From CAZNJQ01 sp964573545 (GTDB lineage Bacteria > Patescibacteriota > Minisyncoccia > Phycocordibacterales > UBA2135): DNA of 52,543 nt. The stretch covers positions 1 through 52,543 of the forward strand of contig CAZNJQ010000002.1 of the NCBI GenBank assembly GCA_964573545.1, given 5' to 3'. The notes beneath the pieces were generated by a model, which saw only the letters and a program-made list of their open reading frames with translations, ran no database searches and was not told the origin of the DNA. Shown in pieces: positions 41,531-49,793 of this stretch (the first letter of the stretch is position 1; every line of letters begins with the position of its first letter). Both the position numbers and the translations under genes were made by a program.

Positions 41531-41895
41531 GCAGGCACCACAAAGTATTTTTATAGCCAAAATAGTGTAGAAATCCCTATAAAATAGGTCGGCTAAGCGA
41601 GAAAATCAAAGAACAGTCAAAATATAGTGGCTTATCCAAGGACGCAAAAGGATTGATCATTGGAAACTTATAAAAAATCATATTGTTGAGTCTTAAAAAT
41701 CAAAAATAGTTCACTGGTGCCGCACTCAGCACAGGTTTCATTGGACATAAAACGCACCATGCGTGTTCGTACCACAGTTGCCGCGCATCGGCTGACGGAC
41801 AACTTATCCACATTTTGTCTAGTTCGGATAGCCGAAATGTCTTACAATTAAAGGGTAACGAGAACTCTTTAAAACTGTCATCTCGGTTCTTGGCA

Positions 41896-44800
41896 ATGGA
41901 ATCAGAATTTTTTTTGGAAGGAAAAAAATATATCTCGTCAAAACAAGCTGGCGAGTTGTTCGGCTACACGAGTGACTACATTGGCCAGCTTTGTCGTGCT
42001 AAAAAACTGGATGGGAAAATACTCGGCAAGACGTGGTTCATAACCGAGGAATCGCTATTGGCGCACCAGAACAAGAAGAACGAGAAACAGAGTAAGAAAA
42101 ACAGACCTCGTCCTGCCGAGGATGCTCGCCCAGACGAAGAATCAATAAGTTACGTAGAAATGTGGGGGAGTGCCCCATCTCCGCAGCGCTCTTTAAAAGA
42201 AGAACGTTCGGGTGAAATACATATCACTCGTTCTTATCGCGCCCTAGAAGATATTGATAGTTCTTGGGAACAAGTTCTCTTCTCCGGCAGTTCAGCGGGA
42301 GAGTATGCGATACGTAAAAATATTTCCGAGAAAAAAACTGCGCTATCTCAAGCAGGCTCTGTGCAAGTGACAATCTCGCAGAACTTTTCTCAAAAAGAAA
42401 AAAATGCTCCCGCGTCACGGTATGGCATTTTGCGAAATGAATTTGAAAAACAAAATAAGCGCACCAAAGAAGACCGGCTGGTTGGAAACTTTTTACAAAC
42501 GACTACTAGATTTAGCGATTTCATCTCTCCGCGAACCGCACTCCAATTTACTGCATTCATTTTTATGCTGTCGGCGATAGGGGGCGGTGCGTTTTATGCG
42601 AACAATGTTTTTACATACGACAGAAGCTCCTCATATGCAGCCTCTGAAACTGCATCGGAAAAACTCCTGACCATGGCTGAAAACTGGAGCGATAGAATGG
42701 TGACAAAAATCTCGACTTTTGATGACAAAATTGTCGCGAGAACGGCTGGTTTCGCAGCGAAACTCGATGGTATTCTGGCACAAGAAGATGTATTCGAAAA
42801 GGAAGTCGTTTTGCTACAAGACCAAACGCCGGAAAACCAAGAATCCCAAGATTTTCAAGGGTTTTCTGTCTTCTCACGAGGTATTGCGCAATTTCTTAAC
42901 GCTTTCGGAGAAGAGCTCTCGACTATTACTCGCAGCGCAATGACTTCTATAACATCTGGAGCGCGGGAATATCTGCAGGTCATAAAAGCCACAGTTCACT
43001 ACGTGAAATACGATCCAAGTTCGCTATTCTCTAACCGTATAAGTACGCGGTACTATGTCTCATTTATCGACACAACGATCAGAGATGAAAGCGCCCGGGA
43101 AAGGCTTGCAACGTTCTCGCTACCATCGCTTATACCCGACATATCGTCTATCGCATTGCATACCGGAATAAAATATGCCGCATTTGTAACGTATCAAAGC
43201 ATACATACTACGGGAGATATTTTGAAAGCAGGCTATTCATTATTCTTCGAGACCGATGAGGATATGACCCACGTCGCGGTTATCGAGCCTAAGCAAGAAG
43301 AAAGGGAATCAATTCTCTCCGAAAAAATTTCCGCGCTTGAACAAGAAATCAAGTATCTCAAGACTCAAGGAGTTTCTGTCGTATTCTCTCCCGGCGCTCC
43401 CGCTATCGTAGAGCGGGCAATCGAGCGAGTTACCCCGGGGGTCTCCGATGCGATTCTTGACGATAAATTAAATACGCTCGAAAACAAACTTCGCCAGGAA
43501 ATTTTTAGAGTACAGGGTTCGACGAACTCAACCGTACAAAGCAACGCTCGCGCAATTGCGCTTACAAACGTCATCAATCGCTTATCGAATGTCACTATCA
43601 CGGATGCAACCGTAAGTGGCGTCTCTGGTCTTACCGATGCGGACATACCGAACGATATTGTTGCGTCAAATTACTTGCCGCTTGCGGGAGGAACGCTTAC
43701 CGGAACCCTGACGGGGACGAATGCCGTATTTACCGGCACACTGGGAGTTGGGACTACAACACCTTCAGAAGATTTTGCGGTCGCGAATCGCATCTATGTG
43801 GGTGGCACGGGCACTTCGACTATACAAAACAACTTAAGCATCTTAGGTTCTATCGCCATCGGCAATGTGTGTATCAACTGCGACTCAAGCGGCGGATTCT
43901 CGGGAGCAGGTATCTCAGCTTCCGCAACATCCACGTTCTCAGCGCCGCTTATTGCGACATATGTACCACCGAATGCCCACACCTTCCCTGCATGGTCAAT
44001 TGGCGCAAGTGGCTCAAATGTCACAAGCGCATCGCTTGTCATTAATCCAGCATCGGCATCTTCCGATACGAACCTGCTGGGTGTCGCGGTTAACGGCGCC
44101 GTCCGGTTCCTTGTTGATGCGGAGGGAGATGTGTTCGCGAACTCACTGACGTCCGTTGGCGGGGAGACACTCTCAACGACGACTATCGCAACCCTTACTG
44201 TCGAAAACAACTCGACGTTGGGTGACGCAACAACGACAGACAGGGTCTATTTTAACTCTCGTATTGGCTCGTCTCTTATCCCGACGGCAAACAATATCTT
44301 GAATATCGGGGACACGACAAATGGTCTCGCGTGGCGAACGGGAATTTTCGGAACTTCACTCGGTGTCGGCACAACGTCTCCTTCATGGCCGCTTGCGGTC
44401 GCCGGAGCCGGTTCTTTTGACGACTACGTGCGCGCATCGTATTTTAATGCCACGTCGAGCACAGCAACCTCGACATTCTCGGGCGGCTTAACCGCAAACA
44501 ATATCAAGATCGGTTCCGGCACATATCTCTTCAATGCGGCCACGTCTTCGTTCACGCAAGGCATCAATATTTCCGACGGCTGCTTCTCCGTCGACGGCGT
44601 GTGCGTCGTCGGACGCGTCACTTCAGTAACCGCAAATGCAAACAATACGCTCACGATCTCTCCCACATTTGGTGATGTGGTCGCAGGATTAAACCTTTCG
44701 AATCCAAACACATGGACAGGGCTCCAGCAATTCTCCGCAGGAGCATCGACAACACGCCTCTCTGTCATCGACACGTTCTATGTTGGAGGAACCGCGACAA

Positions 44801-45552
44801 CAACACTCCAGGGGAACACGACGGGCACATCAACCATTCAAGGTTTCTTGAACGTAATGGGAACAAACTCAACTTCGACATTCAGCGGCGGCATCCAGGC
44901 GACATATCTCAATATAACGGGAACTATCGCGACATCGACATTCGCGAACGGCATATCGTTGACGTCGGGATGTTTCCGGTTGCCTGACGGTTCGTGTGCC
45001 GGTTCCGGAGGAGGGTCTCTTCTCAACAGCGCACTCACGAAAGGATACTTCGTGGTCGGCAATGACGCCGGATTATCACAGGCGACATCTTCAATCTTTT
45101 TGTCTTCGACCGGAAATTTCGGCATCGGTACCACATCACCATGGACGCGCCTTTCTGTCACGAACACCGTTTCCTCTGCGCAGGTGTCAATCGCATATGA
45201 TGCGGCGACATACGCCACATTCCAGGTCGATTCGGTGGGAGACCTTATCGGCGACCCGCAAGGGAACGATTTCCGCTTGAATGACGACAACCTCTGGGTC
45301 TGTGCGAGCGGCGCCTGTCCTACGGGGAGCCCGGTCGGTACGGGAAATCTTATAATAGAAACTGCCATAGGTATCGCCTCATCCACGCCATGGACTGGGT
45401 ACGAACTTGCGGTTGCGGGAGATATCATCATAACGGCGACAACAACCCTTGGTAACAACTTCAAATTTGCGCCAATGGTGGGCACAACGACGGAAATGGG
45501 CCTCTACAACTCATCCGGTTCGCTTATCCTCATCTTCGACGAATGGCAGTAA
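41896..45552 (+). CDS. Giant HTH-transmembrane-beta-repeat surface protein
   Basis: 1218 aa from ATG 41896. Residues 1-58 (EGKKYISSKQAGELFGYTSDYIGQLCRAKKLDGKILGKTWFITEESL) look like an excisionase/MerR-type helix-turn-helix. A charged linker leads to one membrane span at about 216-236 (ALQFTAFIFMLSAIGGGAFYANNVF). Then come helices, a coiled coil at about 465-495 (ESILSEKISALEQEIKYLKTQG), and from about 590 a Thr/Ser/Gly-rich region with repeated motifs GVGTT(T/S)P and TSTFSGG plus TLTGTLTGT, like phage tail fibres or adhesin stalks. This predicts DNA-binding inside and a fibre outside. No cleavable signal peptide is seen. A longer reading from TTG 41815 is less likely. Confidence 0.8.
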   Translation: MESEFFLEGKKYISSKQAGELFGYTSDYIGQLCRAKKLDGKILGKTWFITEESLLAHQNKKNEKQSKKNRPRPAEDARPDEESISYVEMWGSAPSPQRSLKEERSGEIHITRSYRALEDIDSSWEQVLFSGSSAGEYAIRKNISEKKTALSQAGSVQVTISQNFSQKEKNAPASRYGILRNEFEKQNKRTKEDRLVGNFLQTTTRFSDFISPRTALQFTAFIFMLSAIGGGAFYANNVFTYDRSSSYAASETASEKLLTMAENWSDRMVTKISTFDDKIVARTAGFAAKLDGILAQEDVFEKEVVLLQDQTPENQESQDFQGFSVFSRGIAQFLNAFGEELSTITRSAMTSITSGAREYLQVIKATVHYVKYDPSSLFSNRISTRYYVSFIDTTIRDESARERLATFSLPSLIPDISSIALHTGIKYAAFVTYQSIHTTGDILKAGYSLFFETDEDMTHVAVIEPKQEERESILSEKISALEQEIKYLKTQGVSVVFSPGAPAIVERAIERVTPGVSDAILDDKLNTLENKLRQEIFRVQGSTNSTVQSNARAIALTNVINRLSNVTITDATVSGVSGLTDADIPNDIVASNYLPLAGGTLTGTLTGTNAVFTGTLGVGTTTPSEDFAVANRIYVGGTGTSTIQNNLSILGSIAIGNVCINCDSSGGFSGAGISASATSTFSAPLIATYVPPNAHTFPAWSIGASGSNVTSASLVINPASASSDTNLLGVAVNGAVRFLVDAEGDVFANSLTSVGGETLSTTTIATLTVENNSTLGDATTTDRVYFNSRIGSSLIPTANNILNIGDTTNGLAWRTGIFGTSLGVGTTSPSWPLAVAGAGSFDDYVRASYFNATSSTATSTFSGGLTANNIKIGSGTYLFNAATSSFTQGINISDGCFSVDGVCVVGRVTSVTANANNTLTISPTFGDVVAGLNLSNPNTWTGLQQFSAGASTTRLSVIDTFYVGGTATTTLQGNTTGTSTIQGFLNVMGTNSTSTFSGGIQATYLNITGTIATSTFANGISLTSGCFRLPDGSCAGSGGGSLLNSALTKGYFVVGNDAGLSQATSSIFLSSTGNFGIGTTSPWTRLSVTNTVSSAQVSIAYDAATYATFQVDSVGDLIGDPQGNDFRLNDDNLWVCASGACPTGSPVGTGNLIIETAIGIASSTPWTGYELAVAGDIIITATTTLGNNFKFAPMVGTTTEMGLYNSSGSLILIFDEWQ

Positions 45553-45638
45553 ATCAGCATATGATATAATTGGAAATATAAGTGAATACGGCGCGATTTT
45601 GTTGTAGGGAGTCTATAGTAGCGTTTATTAGTAATTAA

Positions 45639-45722
45639 TAACCATTGACCCGTGATAGGTGACCATTGACCCATTTTTTAGCGGTCAGATGTCAATTGTC
45701 AGAAGTCAATTGTCAAATATAT
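45639..45722. repeat. Intergenic repeat, TGACATTT word family, before tatA
   Basis: Direct repeats of ACCATTGACCC and of GTCAATTGTCA plus inverted words; the tatA ATG follows at 45723. Members also at 35757-35829 and 49681-49793. Confidence 0.6.
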
Positions 45723-45902
45723 ATGTTTGGACTTGGCATACCGGAAATCATCGTCATCGTTCTCGTAATTGGAATCCTCTTTTTTGGTAGCGGTAAAATC
45801 ATAGAATTTGCGCGCAATCTTGGGCGATTCTCCGGCGAATTTAAGAAGGGGAAGAAAGAAATCGAAAAGGAACTCCGCGAAGGCGAAAAAGAGACTGAAT
45901 GA
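45723..45902 (+). CDS. tatA: Twin-arginine translocase subunit TatA
   Basis: 59 residues: a short N-terminus MFGLGIPE, one span IIVIVLVIGILFFGSGKI with the F-G hinge (FFGSGKIIEFARNLG), then the amphipathic helix ARNLGRFSGEFKKGKKEIEKELRE. This is the standard TatA/TatE form and the pore-forming partner of TatC (13352-14113). An in-frame ATG at 45666 falls within the repeat and is rejected. No tatB is seen; TatAC systems work without it. Confidence 0.93.
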   Translation: MFGLGIPEIIVIVLVIGILFFGSGKIIEFARNLGRFSGEFKKGKKEIEKELREGEKETE

Positions 45903-45941
45903 TCGCCAGAACTTTTATTAGCGACGTAGAGCAGGGACTAT

Positions 45942-46211
45942 ATGGAGACAGGGAAGATCAAAGAAAAATTGGAGAAGATAAATGCGAACAGGAGAACAGT
46001 CCTTAAGTGGCTCATCTTTGGCGCCGGCGCATTTGCTTTGGGAAAAATTTTTGGGCCATATGTCGGTTTATCCCGGCCGCAAGAATTAAACGGCAAGAGC
46101 GCATTCAAGAATTTCAAAGTCGTGGAAACCAACAAAGAATTGCGGCTCTACAACCGCATGGGAGATGAAATCTTTATTATAGAGAAGGAAGGATTCACCG
46201 ATAATCAATGA
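45942..46211 (+). CDS. Small protein with twin-arginine motif, possible Tat substrate
   Basis: 89 residues. A basic N-terminus leads to NRRTVLKWLIFGAGAFALGKIFGP: R-R-T-V-L-K fits the Tat consensus (S/T-R-R-x-F-L-K) with N in place of S/T and V in place of F, followed by a moderately hydrophobic span and a Gly-rich end. The remainder (PQELNGKSAFKNFKVVETNKELRLYNRMGDEIFIIEKEG) is soluble and strand-rich. Its position 39 bp after tatA supports a link. No Ala-x-Ala cleavage site is clear, so it could stay membrane-anchored. Confidence 0.65.
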   Translation: METGKIKEKLEKINANRRTVLKWLIFGAGAFALGKIFGPYVGLSRPQELNGKSAFKNFKVVETNKELRLYNRMGDEIFIIEKEGFTDNQ

Positions 46212-46250
46212 GGGGTGAATTCGGATTATAATTATTCCTGATTCTTACGT

Positions 46251-46652
46251 ATGGCAATTCGCGTATCAGTTTCCCGTGTCGACATGGACGACAAGACGCT
46301 CCAGAAGCCGGTCCTTAAAGACTACGGCGAAACTCGTATTGCCGAAAACTCGAGCACTGCATACACCATTGACCTCACTCGCGGCAATGTCTACGAAGTG
46401 ACGCTTACCGCGAGTTGTACATTTACATTTTCAAACCCGCCGGCATCAGGTACTGCGGGAAGTTTTACGCTTATTTTAAAACAAGACGCGACAGGGTCCC
46501 GGGGCGTCACATGGCCAACCTCGGTCCAATGGGAAAACGGTTCGGCTCCCGCTATCACGGGCACTGCAAGCGCGACCGATATTCTGACGTTTACCACAAC
46601 AAACGGCGGCACCGCATGGTACGGGTTTTTGAGCGGTCTTGCGTTTGCGTAA
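46251..46652 (+). CDS. Phage-type structural domain protein, 133 aa
   Basis: The region STAYTIDLTRGNVYEVTLTASCTFTFSNPPASGTAGSFTLILKQDATGSRGVTWPTSVQWENGSAPAITGTASATDILTFTTTNGGTAWYGFLSG matches a beta-sandwich type that I associate from experience with virion structural proteins: the phrases FTFSNPP, GSFTLILKQD, VTWPTSVQW and TWYGFLSG recur there. Basis: recall, not a search. No catalytic motif. It lies between the Tat cluster and the RAYT transposase. Could be a surface adhesin or a phage-derived decoration protein. Confidence 0.6.
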   Translation: MAIRVSVSRVDMDDKTLQKPVLKDYGETRIAENSSTAYTIDLTRGNVYEVTLTASCTFTFSNPPASGTAGSFTLILKQDATGSRGVTWPTSVQWENGSAPAITGTASATDILTFTTTNGGTAWYGFLSGLAFA

Positions 46653-46730
46653 ATAAATCTACGAAAATATCCAAAGCGAAGCCTTGTATCAAATAATCCA
46701 TACTGCAAAAGACCGCGTGCAATCCAGCAT

Positions 46731-47411
46731 CTACTCCAACGCTAGGTTTTTTCCGGTCGTTACGGAAAAATTCTTGAGCATTTCCGGTATTGATTTCGCG
46801 TACCCTTTTTCTCCTTCAAAAAATTCTAGTAAAAACTCGCGTTGGGTGAGTGAAGGAAAGTTTTTCTTTCCCATGTAATCCAGATGACTGCTCCACCGGT
46901 ATGTATTGAGATGCTCTGCCGCCATTTTCGGATTTTTGATGCCACGCTCCCTCCATTCCGGCAGTGTCAGATCAAGGGGGTTAAAATGGATGTAATAGGG
47001 AATCCATGAAAAGTGCCTGTCGCTGTCTATCGGCACCGATTTATATTTTCCTTGAAACAATGCGCCGCTTCTCTCATATCGTTCGTTAAAATATTTTGCA
47101 TACCCGCCATTCAATTTTTTCATAAAAAGCGGTACGCCATCATGAGCGAGCGGGGACACAAGCAGGTGATAATGATTCGGCATCAGACAAAACGCATGGA
47201 TATGTACCAACAATATCCTCTTTCTTCTCCCCACTTTTTCAAATACTGGACGTCGGACGTCCAGTATTTGAAAATTGCGGGTATTGTTAGTGTCAACATT
47301 TGCGACATCATTAAATTCAAACATATCGTGCATAAATCGAACATGATCTTTCTCATCAAGAAAGATAGTTCTTTTATCAACACCCCGGTTAAGTATATGA
47401 AAAAGCATCAT
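46731..47411 (-). CDS. REP-associated tyrosine transposase (RAYT, Y1 family)
   Basis: 226 residues, IS200/IS605-like Y1 transposase. LFHILNRGVDKRTIFLDEKDHVRFMHDMFEFND at the start is the RAYT N-terminus. HAFCLMPNHYHLLVSPL carries the HUH motif (H80, H82), and KLNGGYAKYFNERYERSGALFQGKYKSVPI carries the candidate catalytic Tyr and the G-x-LFQG motif; IPYYIHFNP follows. The protein looks complete. Residues 46-59 (FQILDVRRPVFE) are encoded by a copy of the palindrome at 47427-47455, so the element sits inside its own transposase gene, in the variable linker before the HUH motif. Confidence 0.9.
   Translation of the reverse strand: MMLFHILNRGVDKRTIFLDEKDHVRFMHDMFEFNDVANVDTNNTRNFQILDVRRPVFEKVGRRKRILLVHIHAFCLMPNHYHLLVSPLAHDGVPLFMKKLNGGYAKYFNERYERSGALFQGKYKSVPIDSDRHFSWIPYYIHFNPLDLTLPEWRERGIKNPKMAAEHLNTYRWSSHLDYMGKKNFPSLTQREFLLEFFEGEKGYAKSIPEMLKNFSVTTGKNLALE
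47236..47274. repeat. REP palindrome inside the transposase gene
   Basis: CAAATACTGGACGTC-G-GACGTCCAGTATTTG (47240-47270), extended by four T-A pairs on each side to 47236-47274. 19-bp perfect arms and a single-base loop. Confidence 0.9.
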
Positions 47412-47426
47412 GGTCTTTTAAATCTA

Positions 47427-47455
47427 CAATACTGGACGTCCGACGTCCAGTATTG
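47427..47455. repeat. REP palindrome upstream of the transposase gene
   Basis: CAATACTGGACGTC-C-GACGTCCAGTATTG, 14-bp perfect arms. Confidence 0.9.
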
Positions 47456-47531
47456 GTTATCAACACGTTAATTCTCTGTAAAAAGATATATTTTCTGTAT
47501 AATTTAAAGGTGAAAAGTAATAAACAGTGAA

Positions 47532-47550
47532 GGACGTCCGACGTCCAGTA
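47532..47550. repeat. Partial REP copy
   Basis: GGACGTC-C-GACGTCC followed by AGTA: the right arm is longer than the left. Confidence 0.7.
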
Positions 47551-47635
47551 TGAAACGCGGGCGCGGCGGGAGTCCATCTTTTTTAACTTTTTTAAAACTT
47601 TCAACTTTATAACTTTATAAACTTTTAACTTCGTT

Positions 47636-48736
47636 ATGCACCGCTTCAGAAAAAACAGGGTAGCTTGCGAACTTTTCATGTGGGGAACGAATGCTTCCGG
47701 ACATCTCGGTCTCGGGGATGTCGTAAATCGTTCATCTCCGGTTCAGGTCGGCGCTCTCAATACATGGACATTTATAGCAGGCGGCAGTAGTCATAGCTTT
47801 GGCATCAGTTCCAATGGAACACTTTGGACATGGGGAGCGAATGCTTCCGGAGAGCTCGGTCTCGGGGATGTTGTAGATCGTTCTTCCCCCGTGCAGGTTG
47901 GTTCTCTCTCCACATGGGTATCGACAACGGGAGGAAGCAGCCACTCCATGGCCATTAAATCTGACGGCACGTTGTGGGCGTGGGGAGGTAATAGTAGCGG
48001 CGAACTCGGCCTCGGGGATGCCGCGAATCGCTCGTCTCCTGTGCAAGTGGGCTCACTCACTACATGGACAGCGGTTACTGGAGGAAGCAACCACTCCATG
48101 GCCATTAAATCTGACGGCACGTTGTGGGCGTGGGGAGGTAACGCTCTTGGCCGGCTTGGACTTGGAGACGTCGTACTCCGCTCCTCTCCCGTTCAGGTTG
48201 GTGCGTTAACTACTTGGACATCTGTCGCGGCGGGTGGTGGACATACCCATGCTCTTAAATCTGATGGCACGCTCTGGGCATGGGGAGCTGGTGGGTATGG
48301 CCAGCTTGGTCTGGGTAATACAGAGCACTACTCTTCTCCTGTTCAGGTCGGCTCCCTCACTACATGGGTTTTGGTCATAGAGGGAGATTATCACTCTCAT
48401 GCCCTCAAATCAGACGGCACACTCTGGGGACAAGGATTCAACGGCCCAGGCGTGCTTGGTGTGGGGGATACTGTCCATAGATCATCTCCTGTTCAAGTTG
48501 GAGCACTCACAACATGGGTCTCACTTTCAAAAGCGCGGGGTAGACATATGGTTGCCATTAAGTCTGATGGTACTCTGTGGGCCTGGGGGACAAATACTTC
48601 TGGACAACTCGGCATCGGGGATGCTGTAAATCGTTCATCTCCGGTTCAAGTAGGGTCCCTTACTACATGGGTGTCGCTTGGAGAAGGATACTCCCACTCT
48701 GCTGCCCTCAGCCGCTCGGAGGGGATGAGACGATAG
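47636..48736 (+). CDS. Seven-repeat RCC1-like beta-propeller protein
   Basis: 366 residues, almost entirely seven repeats of about 50 residues with the consensus L-W-x-W-G-x-N-x-x-G-x-L-G-L-G-D-x-x-x-R-S-S-P-V-Q-V-G-S-L-T-T-W and a closing H-S-x-A-I-K-S-D-G-T. Seven such blades close an RCC1-type propeller. Neighbouring repeats are close to identical, and stretches of DNA in repeats 2-4 repeat exactly, which points to recent expansion. No signal peptide or lipobox is visible at the N-terminus MHRFRKNRVACELF. RCC1 repeats in bacteria occur in surface or secreted proteins; the partner is unknown. -10 TATAAT at 47498-47503. Confidence 0.88.
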   Translation: MHRFRKNRVACELFMWGTNASGHLGLGDVVNRSSPVQVGALNTWTFIAGGSSHSFGISSNGTLWTWGANASGELGLGDVVDRSSPVQVGSLSTWVSTTGGSSHSMAIKSDGTLWAWGGNSSGELGLGDAANRSSPVQVGSLTTWTAVTGGSNHSMAIKSDGTLWAWGGNALGRLGLGDVVLRSSPVQVGALTTWTSVAAGGGHTHALKSDGTLWAWGAGGYGQLGLGNTEHYSSPVQVGSLTTWVLVIEGDYHSHALKSDGTLWGQGFNGPGVLGVGDTVHRSSPVQVGALTTWVSLSKARGRHMVAIKSDGTLWAWGTNTSGQLGIGDAVNRSSPVQVGSLTTWVSLGEGYSHSAALSRSEGMRR

Positions 48737-48788
48737 GTTATAGGTAATAGGTTTTAGTCGGATGTCCACCAATTAAGATTATTTGAGT

Positions 48789-48837
48789 CGCGGCGCGCCA
48801 AAAGCGCGTCGCCGCGTTTGCGTTTTGGCGGTTTTTT
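48789..48837 (+). terminator. Terminator with an overlapping alternative hairpin
   Basis: CGCCAAAA (48796-48803) pairs with TTTTGGCG (48823-48830), followed by GTTTTTT. An alternative stem CGCGGCG (48789-48795) with CGCCGCG (48810-48816) excludes it, giving two mutually exclusive folds as in attenuators. Confidence 0.6.
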
Positions 48838-48855
48838 GATACAGTAAAACACATA

Positions 48856-49668
48856 ATGCCGCAAAAAACAGACAAAAAAACTCTTCATTTTATGGCGGGC
48901 CTGCCCCGGGCAGGTTCGACCATGCTTATCTCTCTCCTCTCCCAGAATCCGCGCATTCATGGCGTACCTATCTCCGGCCTCTGCGGTATATTTACCGGCA
49001 TTTATGCGAATTGGGATAAAGGGGAATTTCATATTGAAACGCCGAACCCTGAGGCAAAACGTGCCGTGCTCTCCGCAACACTGGGCGCATACCACGAAAA
49101 TGCGAAAAAACCGATTATTATAGATAAGAACCGGCAATGGACACCGCACATCCTGCTTCTTGAGGAAATCCTTGGGAGAAAAATAAAAATCATCGTTCCG
49201 GTCCGCCCGATTGTCGAAATCCTCGCGTCGTTCGAGAAAATACGGCAGACACATCCGCTTGAGCTGACCGGCGCCGATGAGGCTATCGGGGGAGGAACAA
49301 CTATCGCTGCACGGGCAGAATATTTCGCGGCCCCGAACGGCGTCTTGGGGCTTGCATACAATGCGACAAAAGATGCGGTTGTTGCAGGATTCCTCGACCG
49401 GCTTCTCTTTGTTGATTACAACAAACTCATGAACGACCCAGAAACTCAATTAAAGCGTATCTATGAATTCCTCGGCGAAGAATCCTTCAAGCACGATTTC
49501 AAAAATATCACGCGACCAGGAGAATCAAATTGGCGCGTGCATAAATTCCCCGGGCTTCATGATGTCCGGCATGTGTTTGAGAAACAAAGTCCCGACGCAA
49601 AGCGCATTCTAGGGGACGAAGTATACGCGCGATACAACAAAGAGGAGCCATGGGAAGCGTGGACATAA
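48856..49668 (+). CDS. Sulfotransferase family protein
   Basis: 270 residues. The N-terminal phosphosulfate loop FMAGLPRAGSTMLISLLSQNP binds the 5'-phosphosulfate of PAPS; KIKIIVPVRPIVEILASFEKI is the strand and helix that hold the 3'-phosphate (R-x-x-x-E/D-x-x-x-S pattern). Downstream LLFVDYNKLMNDPETQLKRIYEFLGEE is the typical C-terminal part. Family: transfers sulfate to sugars or hydroxyl groups. Next to two glycosyltransferases, so surface glycan decoration is a reasonable inference. Where PAPS would come from is not visible in the window. Confidence 0.85.
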   Translation: MPQKTDKKTLHFMAGLPRAGSTMLISLLSQNPRIHGVPISGLCGIFTGIYANWDKGEFHIETPNPEAKRAVLSATLGAYHENAKKPIIIDKNRQWTPHILLLEEILGRKIKIIVPVRPIVEILASFEKIRQTHPLELTGADEAIGGGTTIAARAEYFAAPNGVLGLAYNATKDAVVAGFLDRLLFVDYNKLMNDPETQLKRIYEFLGEESFKHDFKNITRPGESNWRVHKFPGLHDVRHVFEKQSPDAKRILGDEVYARYNKEEPWEAWT

Positions 49669-49680
49669 AGAGACAATTGA

Positions 49681-49793
49681 CATGTGACAATTGACCTTTG
49701 ACTATGAACTATGAAAAAATTCCGTTTCAGAATTTCGTAAGGCATTATTAAGCGCAAAATAACAGTCACATGTCAAATGTCAAAGGTCACATG
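49681..49793. repeat. Intergenic hairpin overlapping the glycosyltransferase start
   Basis: ACCTTTGAC (49694-49702) pairs with GTCAAAGGT (49779-49787), and CATGTG (49681-49686) with CACATG (49788-49793). The ATG at 49791 lies in the right arm. TGACATTT word family. Confidence 0.7.

Larger units (their letters stand above)
41086..41895. other. Long hairpin-rich intergenic region
   Basis: About 810 bp without a convincing gene on either strand. It holds several inverted pairs: 41262-41300, TATCAA...TTGATA near 41392-41410, CTAC-atcgt-GTAG near 41450, and CCTAT-aaa-ATAGG near 41578. It also contains the 22-bp repeat copy 2 (41509-41530) and one exact DnaA box TTATCCACA (41804-41812). A structured RNA cannot be excluded, but I recognise no RNase P, tmRNA, 6S or SRP sequence. 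Confidence 0.6.

Noticed and set aside
41804..41812. Chromosomal origin at the TTATCCACA box
   Set aside because: Only one exact box, no cluster, no dnaA gene or obvious unwinding element; another single copy on the opposite strand (TGTGGATAA) occurs near 1466.
47240..47550. CRISPR array from the repeated GACGTC palindromes
   Set aside because: Three copies with irregular spacing, one inside a transposase gene; no cas genes. They are REP elements.
48754..49449. 231-codon minus-strand frame opposite the sulfotransferase
   Set aside because: The plus strand carries PAPS-binding motifs; the minus product is unpatterned.
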